From contig JAAAJB010000220.1 in the NCBI GenBank assembly GCA_016098155.1, forward strand, positions 1 through 52,227: a DNA stretch of 52,227 bases. Direction: 5' to 3'. The notes beneath the pieces were generated by a model. The model saw only the letters and a list, made by a program, of their open reading frames with translations. It made no database searches and had not been told where the DNA came from. This document shows, piece by piece, positions 22,008 to 34,224 of this stretch. A program made the position numbers and the translations under genes. This DNA comes from Actinomortierella ambigua. Its lineage: Eukaryota; Mortierellomycota; Mortierellomycetes; Mortierellales; Mortierellaceae. Numbering within the stretch: position 1 is the first letter of the stretch; each line of letters begins with the position of its first letter.

Positions 22008-24192
22008 GGAGGAAACAACAATGCCCTTTGGCCCAACAGAAAGATAAAGTCGAAGGAGGGGAAGCGGGGGAGGGGAGGGGTCGACAGCTGAATGAAATCC
22101 GACACGTTGATGGGGTTAGCAATGCCGACTAGATGCTAAGAATGGGGTGGGAGAGACGATGAAAATGGGTATGTGCTTGAAATGAAATCAGCCGAGTCGC
22201 ATTGAGAGTTGATGTCTATTGAGAAGAGGGCATGCGATAAAAATAAGGGTTGTAGAGCGATAGGAGTCAGCATGGACAGCCACCCATGGCGCAAACTTGT
22301 CGAACTGATCGGAAGCATGAAACGCGGTGGGGGGGTAAGAAGTGTCTTACTAGCCTGGGACGAATATGCAGCACACCAGGCACGGCGGTGAGGAATGCTG
22401 ATGGTTCCTGTGCAATGCACTGCCTCGCGTGGTGCTCGGGCGATGACTGAGGGTGGTTGAATGGGGGGAGGAGGAGGGAGGGGATGCAGTGGTGTATAAA
22501 GTTCGTAGAGCGAGAGGGGAAGGGAGAGGGGAAGGAGAGGGGGGGGGGGAGTCCAACTCTGCCCTCTCACTTTCCTCTTGCGGAGAACCACCCCACTCCA
22601 GCCAGGGAGACGCGCCCTGAGGGTCACGCCTGAAAAAGAGGCAGTCAATTTTTGGGGCTGCATAAGCTCAAGGCAGGTTAAGGATGTTTGACCACAGCAG
22701 TCGCGCAGGGTCCAACTGTCCACACACCACCCACCACCCCTTTTCTTGCGGCTGTGAGTGAGCGCCACAACCAGGCGTGTATTTATCGATCGAAGATGAG
22801 AAGGCTGCTGTAATACATAGTGTATTCGTGCAAAGTACAAACCATTCGTGATCTGGTCACCTTCACACTAAAACCCAACGCATGTGTGGTTCAGACAATA
22901 CCACACCAGACATCTTTGCTGCTGACAAAGGAATCGATCCCACAACACTTTTGGTAGCGGCTCAAAACTTTACTATGATGGGGGTCGAACACTGGGTGGA
23001 TGCATGAATGTGGAGCTGTTTGCAAGTCGATCACAGCACCACAGCGCAGGAGATCTAATAGGGTCATCAACGACCAAGATAAAAAAGGGAGTAGGGTGCA
23101 AGAATGCGCATTGGCCTACCTGCATGCGCCACTGCATTCTATAACTGCTTTCTCGAAAAAGAAAAAGTCAAGGGGAAGAGAGAGAGAGAGAGAGAGAGAT
23201 CTGACAGAGGGGTCAATGAAGGATACCATTTCTCTCCCCTGACCCCTCCGCGGTGAGCCCAAGGCTAAAAATCTCATATTGGCTCCGTTCATACACTCAC
23301 CCCCACCTTTGGACCACGGAAGGGATGTACGGCATCGAAAATGGAAGAAAGACAGAGACCAGACTTGATCATTATCTTGCGTTCATTGTATGAAATCCGA
23401 TATGTAGGCGCATTCATTCCAAGAGAGAGCACACGGATCATCTTTTTTATTGCTGTATCTTTCTAGGAAAGGTACCGAACAAAGTGGGTGTTCAGGCGTC
23501 TCTTCACACCATAAGAAGGAAATGGAGGGGGGGAGTTGCTCCCCTGCCACACAGGTAAAATGGAGACGCAAGGGCAAGCCACACTTGTCTTGGATGAGTG
23601 GTTTCTTCGTTCTTGTACTACTATCCCACAGTGCTTCCATAAACCCCTCGTCGCAAATGACCCTCTCAATTGATGCCAATGCTCCCATACTGTCACCTTT
23701 GCCTATCATCAACGACCGTCTTCATGCCTGTTTGCACCCTCTCCATGGGTCTTGGCAGAGATTCTCCTTTTTTTATTGTCTTCGCTGTGGCTCTCTTAAT
23801 CTTTGCGACGTTGGAAAAAAATATGTTGGTAAACTTCAAGCCGCTTGACCCAGGCCATTGGGCACGTTCCTTCAAGAGCCACAGAGAGTGGCCCAGATTG
23901 GGAATTGGGCAGCACAAGATCTTTTTTTGCCCTCGACGACACCCTCTTGTATCCACTTCGACAAGAGAGTCGTAATCGATCCAAAGGCCACTGTTAGGCA
24001 AAGACGAGAGAACAAGACGAAGGAGAGAGTGGAGGTAATAGGTGTCGGGATGGGGTCTCGTCCTGCTTGTGTCCCTCACTTCACCTCACTGCACAACACA
24101 TGATGATCCAGGCACACCCACCATGTTGCCCACCTCCCCACTTGCAGACCAGGGAATAGCAATGCAGATCGAGGGCGTTCTTTTTGAAAGAA
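22008..24192. other. Divergent promoter region between MED12 and the SPX gene
   Basis: About 2.2 kb separate two divergently transcribed genes. The stretch holds a G/A-rich block (22440-22560), a TATAAAG on the plus strand at 22495, an (AG)n run near 23177-23198 and T/A runs. Long open stretches within it, such as minus 22136-22840, are built of low-complexity DNA and are not called. Confidence 0.5.
23383..23709 (-). CDS. Possible small hypothetical protein (108 residues)
   Basis: The minus strand from an ATG at 23709 encodes a mixed-composition protein (ASIERVICDEGFMEALWDSS, then a Cys-containing middle and FLERYSNKKDDP near the end) with no low-complexity bias. There is no recognised family and no clear splice partner, although another open minus-strand stretch lies directly upstream (23693-24079). 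It sits in the region between MED12 and the SPX gene, so it could be a chance open frame or an upstream exon of something not resolved here. Confidence 0.22.
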   Translation of the reverse strand: MIGKGDSMGALASIERVICDEGFMEALWDSSTRTKKPLIQDKCGLPLRLHFTCVAGEQLPPSISFLWCEETPEHPLCSVPFLERYSNKKDDPCALSWNECAYISDFIQ

Positions 24193-24199
24193 TATAAAG
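24193..24199 (+). promoter_or_regulatory. TATA box of the SPX gene
   Basis: TATAAAG lies 163 nt upstream of the ATG at 24356 and is followed by a long CT-rich stretch (about 24211-24330) with little G, a usual layout for a fungal core promoter and start region. Confidence 0.55.
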
Positions 24200-24355
24200 G
24201 TCGTCGTCTACCACTTCTTTCTCCCCTCTCCTTTCCCCAACCCCGTCTTTCTCTGTCTCTCCCCTCTTTTTCTTCCTCTTCACCTGTAGACACTCGTTTC
24301 CACACTTTCCCCATTCCTCCCATTGCTCTCTGCATTCCACCCATTGACCATTCGC

Positions 24356-27308
24356 ATGAAGTTTGCCAAACAACTTGGTCTGAGGAGTATTCCTAGTTGG
24401 GCTCCTTACTATTTGGACTACAAGTCACTCAAGCATTATATCAAATCATCATTCGCTCCAGGTAACTTCACTCACTCATAGTGTTTCTTGACTGCCCCCC
24501 TCCCCTTCCAGCGACTTTCTACCTAATCCTCTCCCTTGCATCTTTTTTTTCTGCTTTCCGGCCTCCTCCTCCACGGGCGATAGAGCCTCTGAGCTCTCTC
24601 GAGTCGCTTGATTCGCTGGACCTTGAAGGAGATGCAAAAAAGGACTATCCAGTAGCAGCCTCAGTAGCGTCCGACACCACCGGATCGGCGTCAGTACAAG
24701 CAACAGACGCTCAAAGTCCACCACGCGTTGCCCCGGATCATGAAGTCGATGCAACAGCAGGCAACTCGGGCAAGGCGCAAATGTCCGTTGACAACAGTCC
24801 GGTCGTGACCGCGGCAACATCCACCGCAGGTGAAGATTTGGCCCGGATCGCACAACTTGCTGTGCAGCCCAAGGTCCTTCATGCGGCGATTGGCAGCGGT
24901 GCCACCAAACCCGCCATCGGCAGCCTCAGCCCAGAGGCGCAGGCGGAGATCAACGGGATCGCTGATGGCTTTAGGGCCCTACTGATGGCTGAACTTCAGA
25001 AAGTCAACGCTCGATATGAGGCTCAAGAAAAGATTGGTGGTGTTCTTCTGGAACGTCTCAATGCCACGGTGAGTCAAATAGGGCGGCCACGTTTATCCCC
25101 CCCCCTCTCACGCTCTTCTTTTTTGTTTGAGGATTATTAACCATTGTCTTGGTGACTTTTTGCGATCGTTCCTGAACACGCCTGTTACAAAACACAATAT
25201 TTTAGTGGCGATCCAACTTTTCCCCCGCCGAACTGAAGCGCTGGCGAGGAGAACTACAGACACTGATCCTCAACCTAGAGTACCTGCTCGAGTTTAGCCA
25301 GACCAATATCACGGGCTTCAAGAAAATCATCAAAAAGTTTGACAAGCACTACCGCAACTCGCGCTTCTGTGTAAGCCCGTCCATCTCGGTCGCTAGCTCG
25401 GCAAACACCCCCGATGTTGGCGGCATCAGTCGAGGTCACCATGAGCCCGAGGCGAACCATCCTCCACTGACCCATCCCACCGCTTCAAGAGCGACCATTG
25501 GCTTCTTTGCCTCCGAGCCGTCCGATAGCCACTCTATTCACCAACTACAACACCAACATCAACAACAACAGAGCAACAGTCACCACTACCTCATGATGGT
25601 CAATGGCCTGGGCATCCAAGGCCGCGACACGCCTAAAATCTATCTGCCAAGGGATGGTACGTCGACTTCCACGTCTCTCCATCCACACTCACCTCCTGTT
25701 CGGGCCGTGTATTCGCCCATAGGTGGACAACCCAAGCAATTGCAACTGATGTACCACTACTATGAGCATCTGACGGCATTGGGCACCGAGTTTTGGGCCA
25801 TGGTGACCGACAAGACGTTTGCCAAGAGCGAAAAGGACGAGCGTTTGCTAGGCGCTGCCCGCTCGCTCTGGCGCAAGCGTACGCCCGTCGTGCCCGAACA
25901 TATCTCACCAACGCTTGTCAGAAGCTCGGATCCCAAGGAACACCCCATTGTCCAGGACCTCGATCTCGACGCTCTGCCGTCTGGACAACTGACTAGGCTT
26001 TGGGTCGTCTTGGCCGAGGATGGCATGGGCAGTCCGATCAAAGTGCCCGTCATTGTTGCCAAGGGCGTGCGCCCTGGGCCTGTTGTTGGCTTGGTAAGTT
26101 GATGATGATTGGCGGTGATGCTACTGTTGTTGCATCCTCAAATCGTAAGCCTGCAAAGCTGACACACAAGTGCAATGTTCTCATTCCTTCTTGTGGCTAC
26201 TTGACTTGTTAGACGGCTGCACTTCACGGAAATGAGTTGAACGGTATTCCTTTAACACACCGCCTAGTCTTGCAGGAGATTCAATGCCAAGCCCTTCATG
26301 GCATTGTGGTCACCGTTCCGGTTGCGAACGTCCCTGGATATCTGGCCCAACAACGAGGATACACTGATGGTGTCGATCTGAACCGTGTCATGCCTGGGTG
26401 AGTCCTTATTGTTTGTCCTTCCCACCACATTTTCAGGCACTTCTTACGATATATCTAACAACATTCTTGTTGACCAAATTTCCGCATCCTTCTCTTCCTT
26501 GGATCGCACAATATAGCAAAAAGAATGGCGCGACCTCGCAGGTGTACGCCTACAACCTCATGAACCGGATCGTGCGCCACTTTACCCACCTGATCGATTT
26601 GCACACGGCGTCGAGGGGCCGTGTCAACTCTCTCTATGTTCGAGCCAATATGCAAAAGCCAATGACGCGCCACATGGCCCGGTTGCAGAACCCTCAGATC
26701 ATTGTTCACAATACGTCGCCGGATGGATCGCTCCGTGGTGCGGCAATGTCCGACTTTAACATTCCGGCGATCACCGTCGAGATTGGCGATCCTGCTCGGT
26801 TTCAGAAGCGGTTTGTCAAGAGCGCCCTGTTGGGCGTCACCAATATCCTGAGTTCGCTCAAGATGATTGATGATGAACATGAAGTGCCTGACTATGACCC
26901 TGTTGTCTGTGCCAAGAGTGTAAGTTGGAAATGTTCCCCCCCCCCTTATAGTTTGAGTTTTAAAAGTGACAATCTTGTGTGTAGGTGAAAAGAATGCACC
27001 TTGCTAATCTCTGTCTCACTTTCCTATCAACTCCTCCACCGATATTACGGTAGTACTGGATCTTCACCAAGGGCGGTGGTATTCTGAACGTGCTTCCGGA
27101 TGTCAATACATGGGTGCGCAAGGACGAGCTGATCGCAACGCTGCACAATATCTTTGGCGAGGAGGAGCATCGGTACTACGCACCCGAGGATGGCATTGTG
27201 GTTGGCAAGTCTGTGGATCCAGTTTGTCAAAGTGGATGTCGTATTTTACACTTGGGCGTCGTCAGCGACAGCTTCCCAGAGTCAAAGGTCGACGATGGAC
27301 ATCTGTAG
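24356..27308 (+). CDS. SPX domain fused to AstE/AspA-type zinc amidohydrolase
   Basis: Six exons (24356-24461, 24584-25068, 25206-26093, 26213-26397, 26517-26919, 27054-27308) close in phase and give 773 aa. Exon 1 encodes the SPX start MKFAKQLGLRSIPSW...YLDYKSLKHYIK, with the basic surface that binds inositol pyrophosphates in known SPX proteins. The bundle resumes in exons 2-3 after a low-complexity insert and ends with TGFKKIIKKFDKHYR (about 233-247), the typical basic SPX helix. From about residue 460 the protein is an AstE/AspA (PF04952-type) hydrolase: zinc ligands H498 and E501 in LHGNE, substrate motif DLNR (548-551), third ligand H584 in LIDLHTASRGR, and catalytic Glu E643 in ITVEIGD. 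All key residues are present, so it should be active, removing an acyl group from an amino acid; the substrate is unknown. No signal peptide or membrane segment is seen. In-frame alternatives exist at exon 2 (acceptor ending 24511, +24 aa) and within exon 3 (possible 66-nt intron, 25657-25722). Confidence 0.9.
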
Positions 27309-27622
27309 TAGAGGAGGTACTTCTTTCCTCATCCTCCTCCTCTTTCTTCTCCACCCTTCTTTCTTGTTTATTTCTTTCGTTCATTTTCTCTTCCCCGGCT
27401 TCTCTAGCCATCACCACCACCACCCTTCTCTCTCCACCACGCCCAATAAACGTTCATAACTTCATGTCTCGTTCATGCACGGTTGCACACCTACCATCTA
27501 AGCCACCTCAAGAGGGCGTTGCCACCGAAGTCCGAAAAAGGGGAATTTTAGGACTCTTGCTGATCAGGAAGGGTCGCGATTCCTTTGTCACGGTCTTCTC
27601 CTTCCTCCATTCAGCAAAAAGC
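27309..27622 (+). other. Short spacer between SPX gene and AsnRS gene
   Basis: This 314-nt spacer is C/T-rich from 27318 to 27445. It must hold both the 3' end of the SPX gene (with an AATAAA at 27447-27452) and the promoter and leader of the next gene. No gene is seen. Confidence 0.5.
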
Positions 27623-29546
27623 ATGAGCAGCACACGAGTCGCCATGTTGGCACGGTCGAGCCTTGCCTGCCCATCTCGCATGACATGCAGATCCATGCCC
27701 TCGCTCCCCAAGGCCATGCGAAGCCTGCCTCGCCCTGTACAGTCCTCGCCCACCCACAGACTCCAACAACAACAACAGCAACACAGCGCCTACACAACGA
27801 CCTCGGGATCCTCTCCTTTAACAGCACTGCCCAACAAAACAATCCGTTCGATCCTGGCGTCGACACCAGAGGGGTCCCAGGTTAAAGTCCAAGGCTGGAT
27901 CCGGTCGACTCGCCAGCAGAAGCAGGTTGCCTTTGCCGAGGTCAACGATGGATCGAACCTCAAGGGTATCCAGGCAATCCTGAGCTCGGATCAAGCCCGG
28001 GGGTAAGCAGCCAAAAAAAATAGATCCCAATGGATGCGTTTATGCAAGGTGGACAAGCGCTACAATGCGTTTGCTGATCTAGTCTGATCTCGGTGCGATT
28101 GATTTTTTTTTTTTTTTTTAGATTGGTTACAGGAACAAGCGTTGAAATGGAAGGCAGGTTGGTGAAAAGTCCTGGTAAAGAGCAGGCTTTAGAGCTGCAG
28201 GTTGAGACACTCAAGGTTGTTGGCAAGTGCGACGGCGAGGTAACCGTTATTTTCTTTTTGTTCAATACTTGACCTGGAAAACATGGGAAGCAAATAAGTC
28301 CCCCAAAGAAATGCCGTTTCTAACCCGTCCGCCCTCTTACCTCCTGTGTCATGCGCAAACCCTCCATCATCATCATCACTGCGATCACCTTTATTAGACA
28401 TACCCACTGCAAAAGAAGCGCCATACATTCGAATTCCTCCGTGGGATCGCCCATCTGCGGTCGCGTGCCAAGACCGCCTCGGCGATCCTTCGGTTGCGGA
28501 GCCAGGCCCACTGGGGCTTCCAAAAATTCTTCGAGTCTGAAGAGTTCACTCAGGTCCACACTCCTTGTTTGACCTCGCATGATTGTGAGGGCGGTGGAGA
28601 AGTCTTTCAGCTCGCTCCCCGGATCAGTGCACGCGATCAGGAGAAGGCATCATCATCACCATCATCACCATCATCACCATCATCATCAACAACATCATCA
28701 TCTTCAACATCACCAATAGCAGCAGACCTCACTCCAAAAGAGTTCTTTGGCTCACCCGCCTACCTCACCGTCTCAGGCCAGCTCCACCTCGAGATTATCG
28801 CCAGTGCGCTGACGCGAGTGTTCACACTGGGGCCCGTCTTCCGCGCCGAGCCCTCGATGACCCCACGGCACCTGTCCGAGTTTTGGATGCTCGAGGCCGA
28901 GGTCGCGTTTGTCGACAATCTGCCGGCCTTGCTCACGTTTGCCGAGGCCTGTCTCCAATCGACCACACGCCATCTGCTCGAGCACTGTCGCGAGGACCTG
29001 GCCTTTCTGAACCAATGGGTCGACAAGACGCTGCTGCAACGACTCGAACAGCTCGCCTACCAACCGTTCCAACGGATGACCTACACCGAGGCCATCGACG
29101 TCCTCTCGAAATCCGGCCAAAAGTTTGAATACCCCACCACCTGGGGTCTCTCGCTCCAGGCCGAGCATGAAAAGTGGTTGGCGGCCGAGTATTGTCGGGG
29201 CCCGGTCTTTGTGACGGATTACCCGGCCGGGCTGAAGCCGTTCTACATGCGCAAGAATGCCGATGGGAAGACGGTTGGGTGTGTCGATCTGTTGGTGCCG
29301 GGTATTGGCGAGCTGCTGGGTGGGTCGTTGAGGGAGGAGCGACTGGATGTCTTGGTGCAGCAACTCAAGCAGCATGGACTGTCGGAGCAAGAGTATGATT
29401 GGTATCTGGACCTGCGCCGCTTCGGCACCGTGCCGCATGCGGGCTGGGGAATTGGCTTTGAGCGCTACATGCTGCTGATCACGGGCATGGACAACGTGCG
29501 TGATGTCGCGCCCTTCCCACGCTACAATAACCACTGCCGTTACTGA
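27623..29546 (+). CDS. SLM5: Asparaginyl-tRNA synthetase, mitochondrial
   Basis: This class IIb enzyme charges mitochondrial tRNA-Asn. Exons 27623-28002, 28122-28239 and 28398-29546 close in phase and give 548 aa. The start is rich in Ser, Arg and Ala and poor in acidic residues (MSSTRVAMLARSSLACPSR), as in a mitochondrial presequence; an ATG at 27644 is an alternative start. An OB fold follows (VKVQGWIRSTRQQKQVAFAE). Then come the class II catalytic motifs: the motif 1 region beginning YPLQKKRHTFEFLR, motif 2 FRAEPSMTPRHLSEFWMLE (from F314), and motif 3 GWGIGFERYMLLITGMDNVR (from G515, Arg522). A Ser/Pro/Thr-rich insert of about 28 residues from a trinucleotide repeat interrupts the region between motifs 1 and 2. 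The family usually has about 480-490 residues; the extra length is the presequence and this insert. It lies 314 nt downstream of the SPX gene, same strand. Confidence 0.95.
28648..28703 (+). repeat. CAT/TCA trinucleotide repeat inside AsnRS
   Basis: A run of near-perfect CATCATCAC-type units is read here in the TCA/TCC frame as Ser-Pro-Ser repeats. A similar short CAT run occurs in the preceding intron (about 28366-28380). Confidence 0.8.
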
Positions 29547-31279
29547 GTTTTGTTGGTTTGTTGTTGTTGTTGTTGTTGTTAATGTTGTTGCTGCTGTTTG
29601 GCCACGCCATACACACATACGCGCACACACGCACATAATAAAGAAGCAAAAGTCGAAAAAGAGAGAGAGGGGGGAATGGGAGGGACAAGGCGAGATGGAG
29701 AGGTTATGAATAATAGACATCCGCAAAAGCGCACAAAAGCAGATCAAACCATACACACGCCCCCCTCCCCTTTTGCGCTCGACAAAAAATACCAAAGGTA
29801 GAGGTGATTGCACCAAAGTGGCGTGGTAGGGCAAGGGGAAGGTGGGCGGCGGAGCAAATTATGTACTCCCAAACTGTCGACTTTGGATGTGTTGGCTTCC
29901 CATTTGCTCTCTGCCAATCGATAGGAGTTTCTACAACTCTAGGAAAAGAGTCTGATCTGAAAGGTGGAATAGACAGAAAAGCCGAAAAAGTTGCAAGCCC
30001 TGCCCCCTTTTTCTGTTGAATGTGCAGTGTGCTGGATATGCAAGCGGGCGAGAGCTTTCCTCAGTGCACAGCCATCTTGGCTCTTTCGTTTTTCTCCGAA
30101 CGATCACCCGCAGTTTAAAAATGGATGGTACATAAGAGCATGGCACTGAAGGCAACACGTTTTTTGGTTGGCAGGGGAGAGGGAGGGAGGTGAGTCGAGA
30201 TGCTTCTCTCTTCCACCCTGCCACATGACTGGAACGATCATCACTCCGCTCACATCGTCAGCAGTGCCTGTGTCTCTGGAGGTGGGTGGGGGAGAGGTTT
30301 GTGTGCCCCCCCCCCTTCCTCTCTCTCTGTCGAACACACCCCCCGTCCCCCACTCCTTTGTTGGGAGAAGATCACCTGGGCTTTCAACAGGACAATATGA
30401 CCCGACCAAGCAACAGCCGACTCTTCTGCGCATAAAGTCTGACCCGAACCCATTAATGGACTGGCTGTACGTACAAGAAAAGCGCTATTTTTTTTTGTGC
30501 GTTTGAGACCCATTGGGCTTTTGGCATTTCTCTGCTTTGTAGCTGGATATGCTTGTTCACCAGCAACAGCAACAATAAAATAAGTGAGCCTGTAGGAAGA
30601 GATCACCCCCCTGTGTCGATGACAGCCACACGTACTCACAACATCTGTATACATACACATCACATACATACTCATCCACACGCGTATCTTTTAAACAGCT
30701 CTAAAAACAAATTGCATAGCCGATAGCCTATTATCTTTCTTTTATGTTCGCTCAGCAGTGCAAACCGCGGCTGTGCACGGTGTTTCTTGTTCTCCCTTTC
30801 TTCCACCTTCCTATCCTCTCTTGTGAGAAAATGGAACGCCCTTAGTGTCCAAACGGATCGGGCACATGTGCGTAGACTGTTCCTTGCTCGATGCAAGAGA
30901 GCGAGTACAAAGCCAAATCAATAATACACACCCAATCGAATAAAACATGCAAACCCATCAAGTAAAATGGCTCAACCGAGCTAGAAGAAAAAAAGACTGT
31001 TATTACATTGTGGTTTACATTTTTTTTTTGTTGTTTTTGTAATTATTATTATTTTTTTTTTTTGCTACAGAAGGAAGGAGTGAACAGAGGACACCTGTAA
31101 AGACCAAAAAAGAAAAAGACAAAGACAGGAAAACAACAAAGCGAACTGGAAAGGGAAAAGAAACAAGCAAAATGCAAATGCAAATAAGGGGGCAAGAGGA
31201 GATCTCTGGGTTTGTTTGCTCTTTTTTTTTTTGTTGTATACGTGATGTGCGTATGCTTTTTTTTTTCTTTTTTGTATCT
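29547..31279. other. Convergent intergenic region between AsnRS and ATG8
   Basis: About 1.7 kb contain the 3' flanks of two genes facing each other. It holds a TTG repeat (29556-29581), an AATAAAG at 29637-29643, GA-rich and C-rich runs, and long T/A runs near 31020-31062. I see no gene or structured RNA. Confidence 0.5.
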
Positions 31280-32078
<799 letters not shown>

Positions 32079-34224
32079 GGTAGTATATATTATGTGAATG
32101 GGAAGACGGGAGGTGTGTGTGTGTGTGTGTATGGAGGAGTGGGTCGGGTGTGTGTGGGTTTGTGTTGGTGAATGGAGTTGTATGGGAGTTGAGGGTCTGA
32201 GCGTTTGGTGGTTGGGGTGGAGAAGGAAAAAAAAAAGTTGGCGGGAAAGTCAATGAGAAATAATGTGGGTGGGTTGGTTGTCGCAATTAATGAATGCCCC
32301 AAGTGTGTTGAGACAGACAGAGAGAGTGAGAGAGAGAAAAGAGTAAGTGAGTGCGCGAGCAAGAAAAAAAGAGTATTCGATGGATGGGGATAGGTAGTGC
32401 AGGGACCTGTCACCGCACTTTATATTGCGCGCTTGTAATGTCCCAGCCTGAACTGTCGACTTTCAGCAGCAGTCACAGTCGTTGATCATTTGTCCAAAAA
32501 ACCGAAGAAGGGGGAGGGGGGGAATGAGGGAGAGTGAGAGAGGGGCACAGCAGCAGCACAACAGGTAGACAGACAGAGAAGACCTGCTGTCAGCCTTGTT
32601 TCTGCTGCTCTCAGCTCACCCACAACTCACAACTATGCCTGACTGACCGATTGACTGGATAACTGGCTGGCTGGCTTGATTGGGGCACTGTGGCCCGAAA
32701 TGATTCATGCGCGTGCCCCTCTTCTCTCGAACCACGGGGACAGAGATGACGTGAGCACCCTGCCCCTCCCCCCCCTCTCCCTTCTCTCCCTCTCCCCGGC
32801 TGGCTTCCCTTCTGCGACTCATACAAGAGTTGCAGGTCTCCCCAACGCCTCGTCAGCATTTATCAGCAACAGGTGTGATTACCGTAGTTACCGCGATGAG
32901 TGTTATGACGTTTTCTTTCTCCTTCTCTCTCCTTCTTCTGATTCTTTCGAGAACACAAACACTAGAAAGCTTTGTGGGCCTTCTCTTCCCACTATGTCAC
33001 CACTTGCCATCTAAATCACACAGTCGACTTACCACGTACAGGCCCCCTCCCTCGCATCCTTGGAGGTCAAAGGAAAAAAAAAAAGATTATCAAAGTCAGG
33101 GAAACAGGGGTTAGGATCTATCTCACCACCTGCTAAAGGGGATAGGGGGAGAGGACCCTGCAAGCCGCACAAGTCCAACCCATCTTATTGCACAATGCTT
33201 ATGTCCTAGACATATATCCGCCAATATGTCTCTATTACTGAATACCCAAAGCTGCGTGAGAGCAAGGACCAAAAGTCGACAAATGTAAGAAAAGAAAAAC
33301 ACAGCGACAACAAGCCGTGCACACCTACCACCTCTCCGCAATACTCAGCCTATCGTCTTCTGCTGCGTCTTTCTTCCCCCACTCTCAAGGGTCGACAGAC
33401 CTTTTGGCAAAGTCAAAATGTAAAAGGTTTCCTCTCTTTGAGGTTCCAACACATATGTAGAGTTAACCAGGTTGTTGCACAGAGCGTCAGCCCATTGCCA
33501 AGGCTACCTTCCGGGGGTTTTTTTTTTTTTTTTTTTTTTTTGGTGGCAACGAAGAATAAACACAGCTTTGCTCCTCGTAATGCGCCAAGAGTCTTTCTCC
33601 ACAAGCATGCAACACCCATGTCTCTTTTTCGCCCTCTTGTTCCTAAACACAATATGCTTGTCCAGAACAAAACTTCCTTGGCTTCCAGGTGCTTCCCGCC
33701 GCTTCTCCTACCCGATCTATTCATAGACTTTTTTTTTTCCTACACGTACAGTTCTGTCATCGCTCTCCCCATCTTTGTCGACCCATACCATAAAACTAAA
33801 ACTCAACCCATACAAGATTGCCACTTGTCCTTTTTCTTTTGAGCTCCAGAAAACTTCAATCGTACGTTCACACACACACACACACGCACGCACACGTATG
33901 TATCGCCGCAGATGTATTGACATTGGCCAGATTAAACAAGTCGAAAGTCGAAAACAGACACTCGGGGTGTGAACAGTGGTTTGTAATGTAGTGTACAAAA
34001 GGCGCGCGTGTGTATATATTTTTTTTTGTAGGATGTTCGTGTGATGTGTATATGACGATGTGGAAGCTATGGACAGAGGATCTACATGTTGTTTGTTGTT
34101 TTGCAGTAGTTGCTTGTGTTTTGGATGGGTGGTGGTGATGTTTTTGGTGGTGATGCGAGGAGGAGAGAGTGGTATTCAGACAAATCCACACACAACACAC
34201 ACTTACTCCCGCCCCCCCCCCCCT
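32079..34224. other. ATG8 upstream region and argininosuccinate synthase 3' flank
   Basis: About 2.1 kb hold no recognised gene. On the minus strand a TATAAAG lies near 32417-32424, about 340 nt upstream of the ATG8 start, preceded by GC-rich DNA; it is a candidate ATG8 TATA box. Other contents are GT/CA repeats (32116-32130, 33871-33895), C-rich runs (32761-32785), and a T run at 33519-33541. Confidence 0.45.

Noticed and set aside
22136..22840. Minus-strand open frame upstream of MED12 that might be an extra gene or exon
   Set aside because: Made largely of Pro/Leu/Ser low complexity from CT-rich DNA; the MED12 start is well explained by the 16-nt exon at 21992-22007.
28773..29834. Minus-strand open frame of about 350 codons opposite AsnRS
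   Set aside because: Antisense shadow of the AsnRS exon with G/C third positions; no motif of its own.
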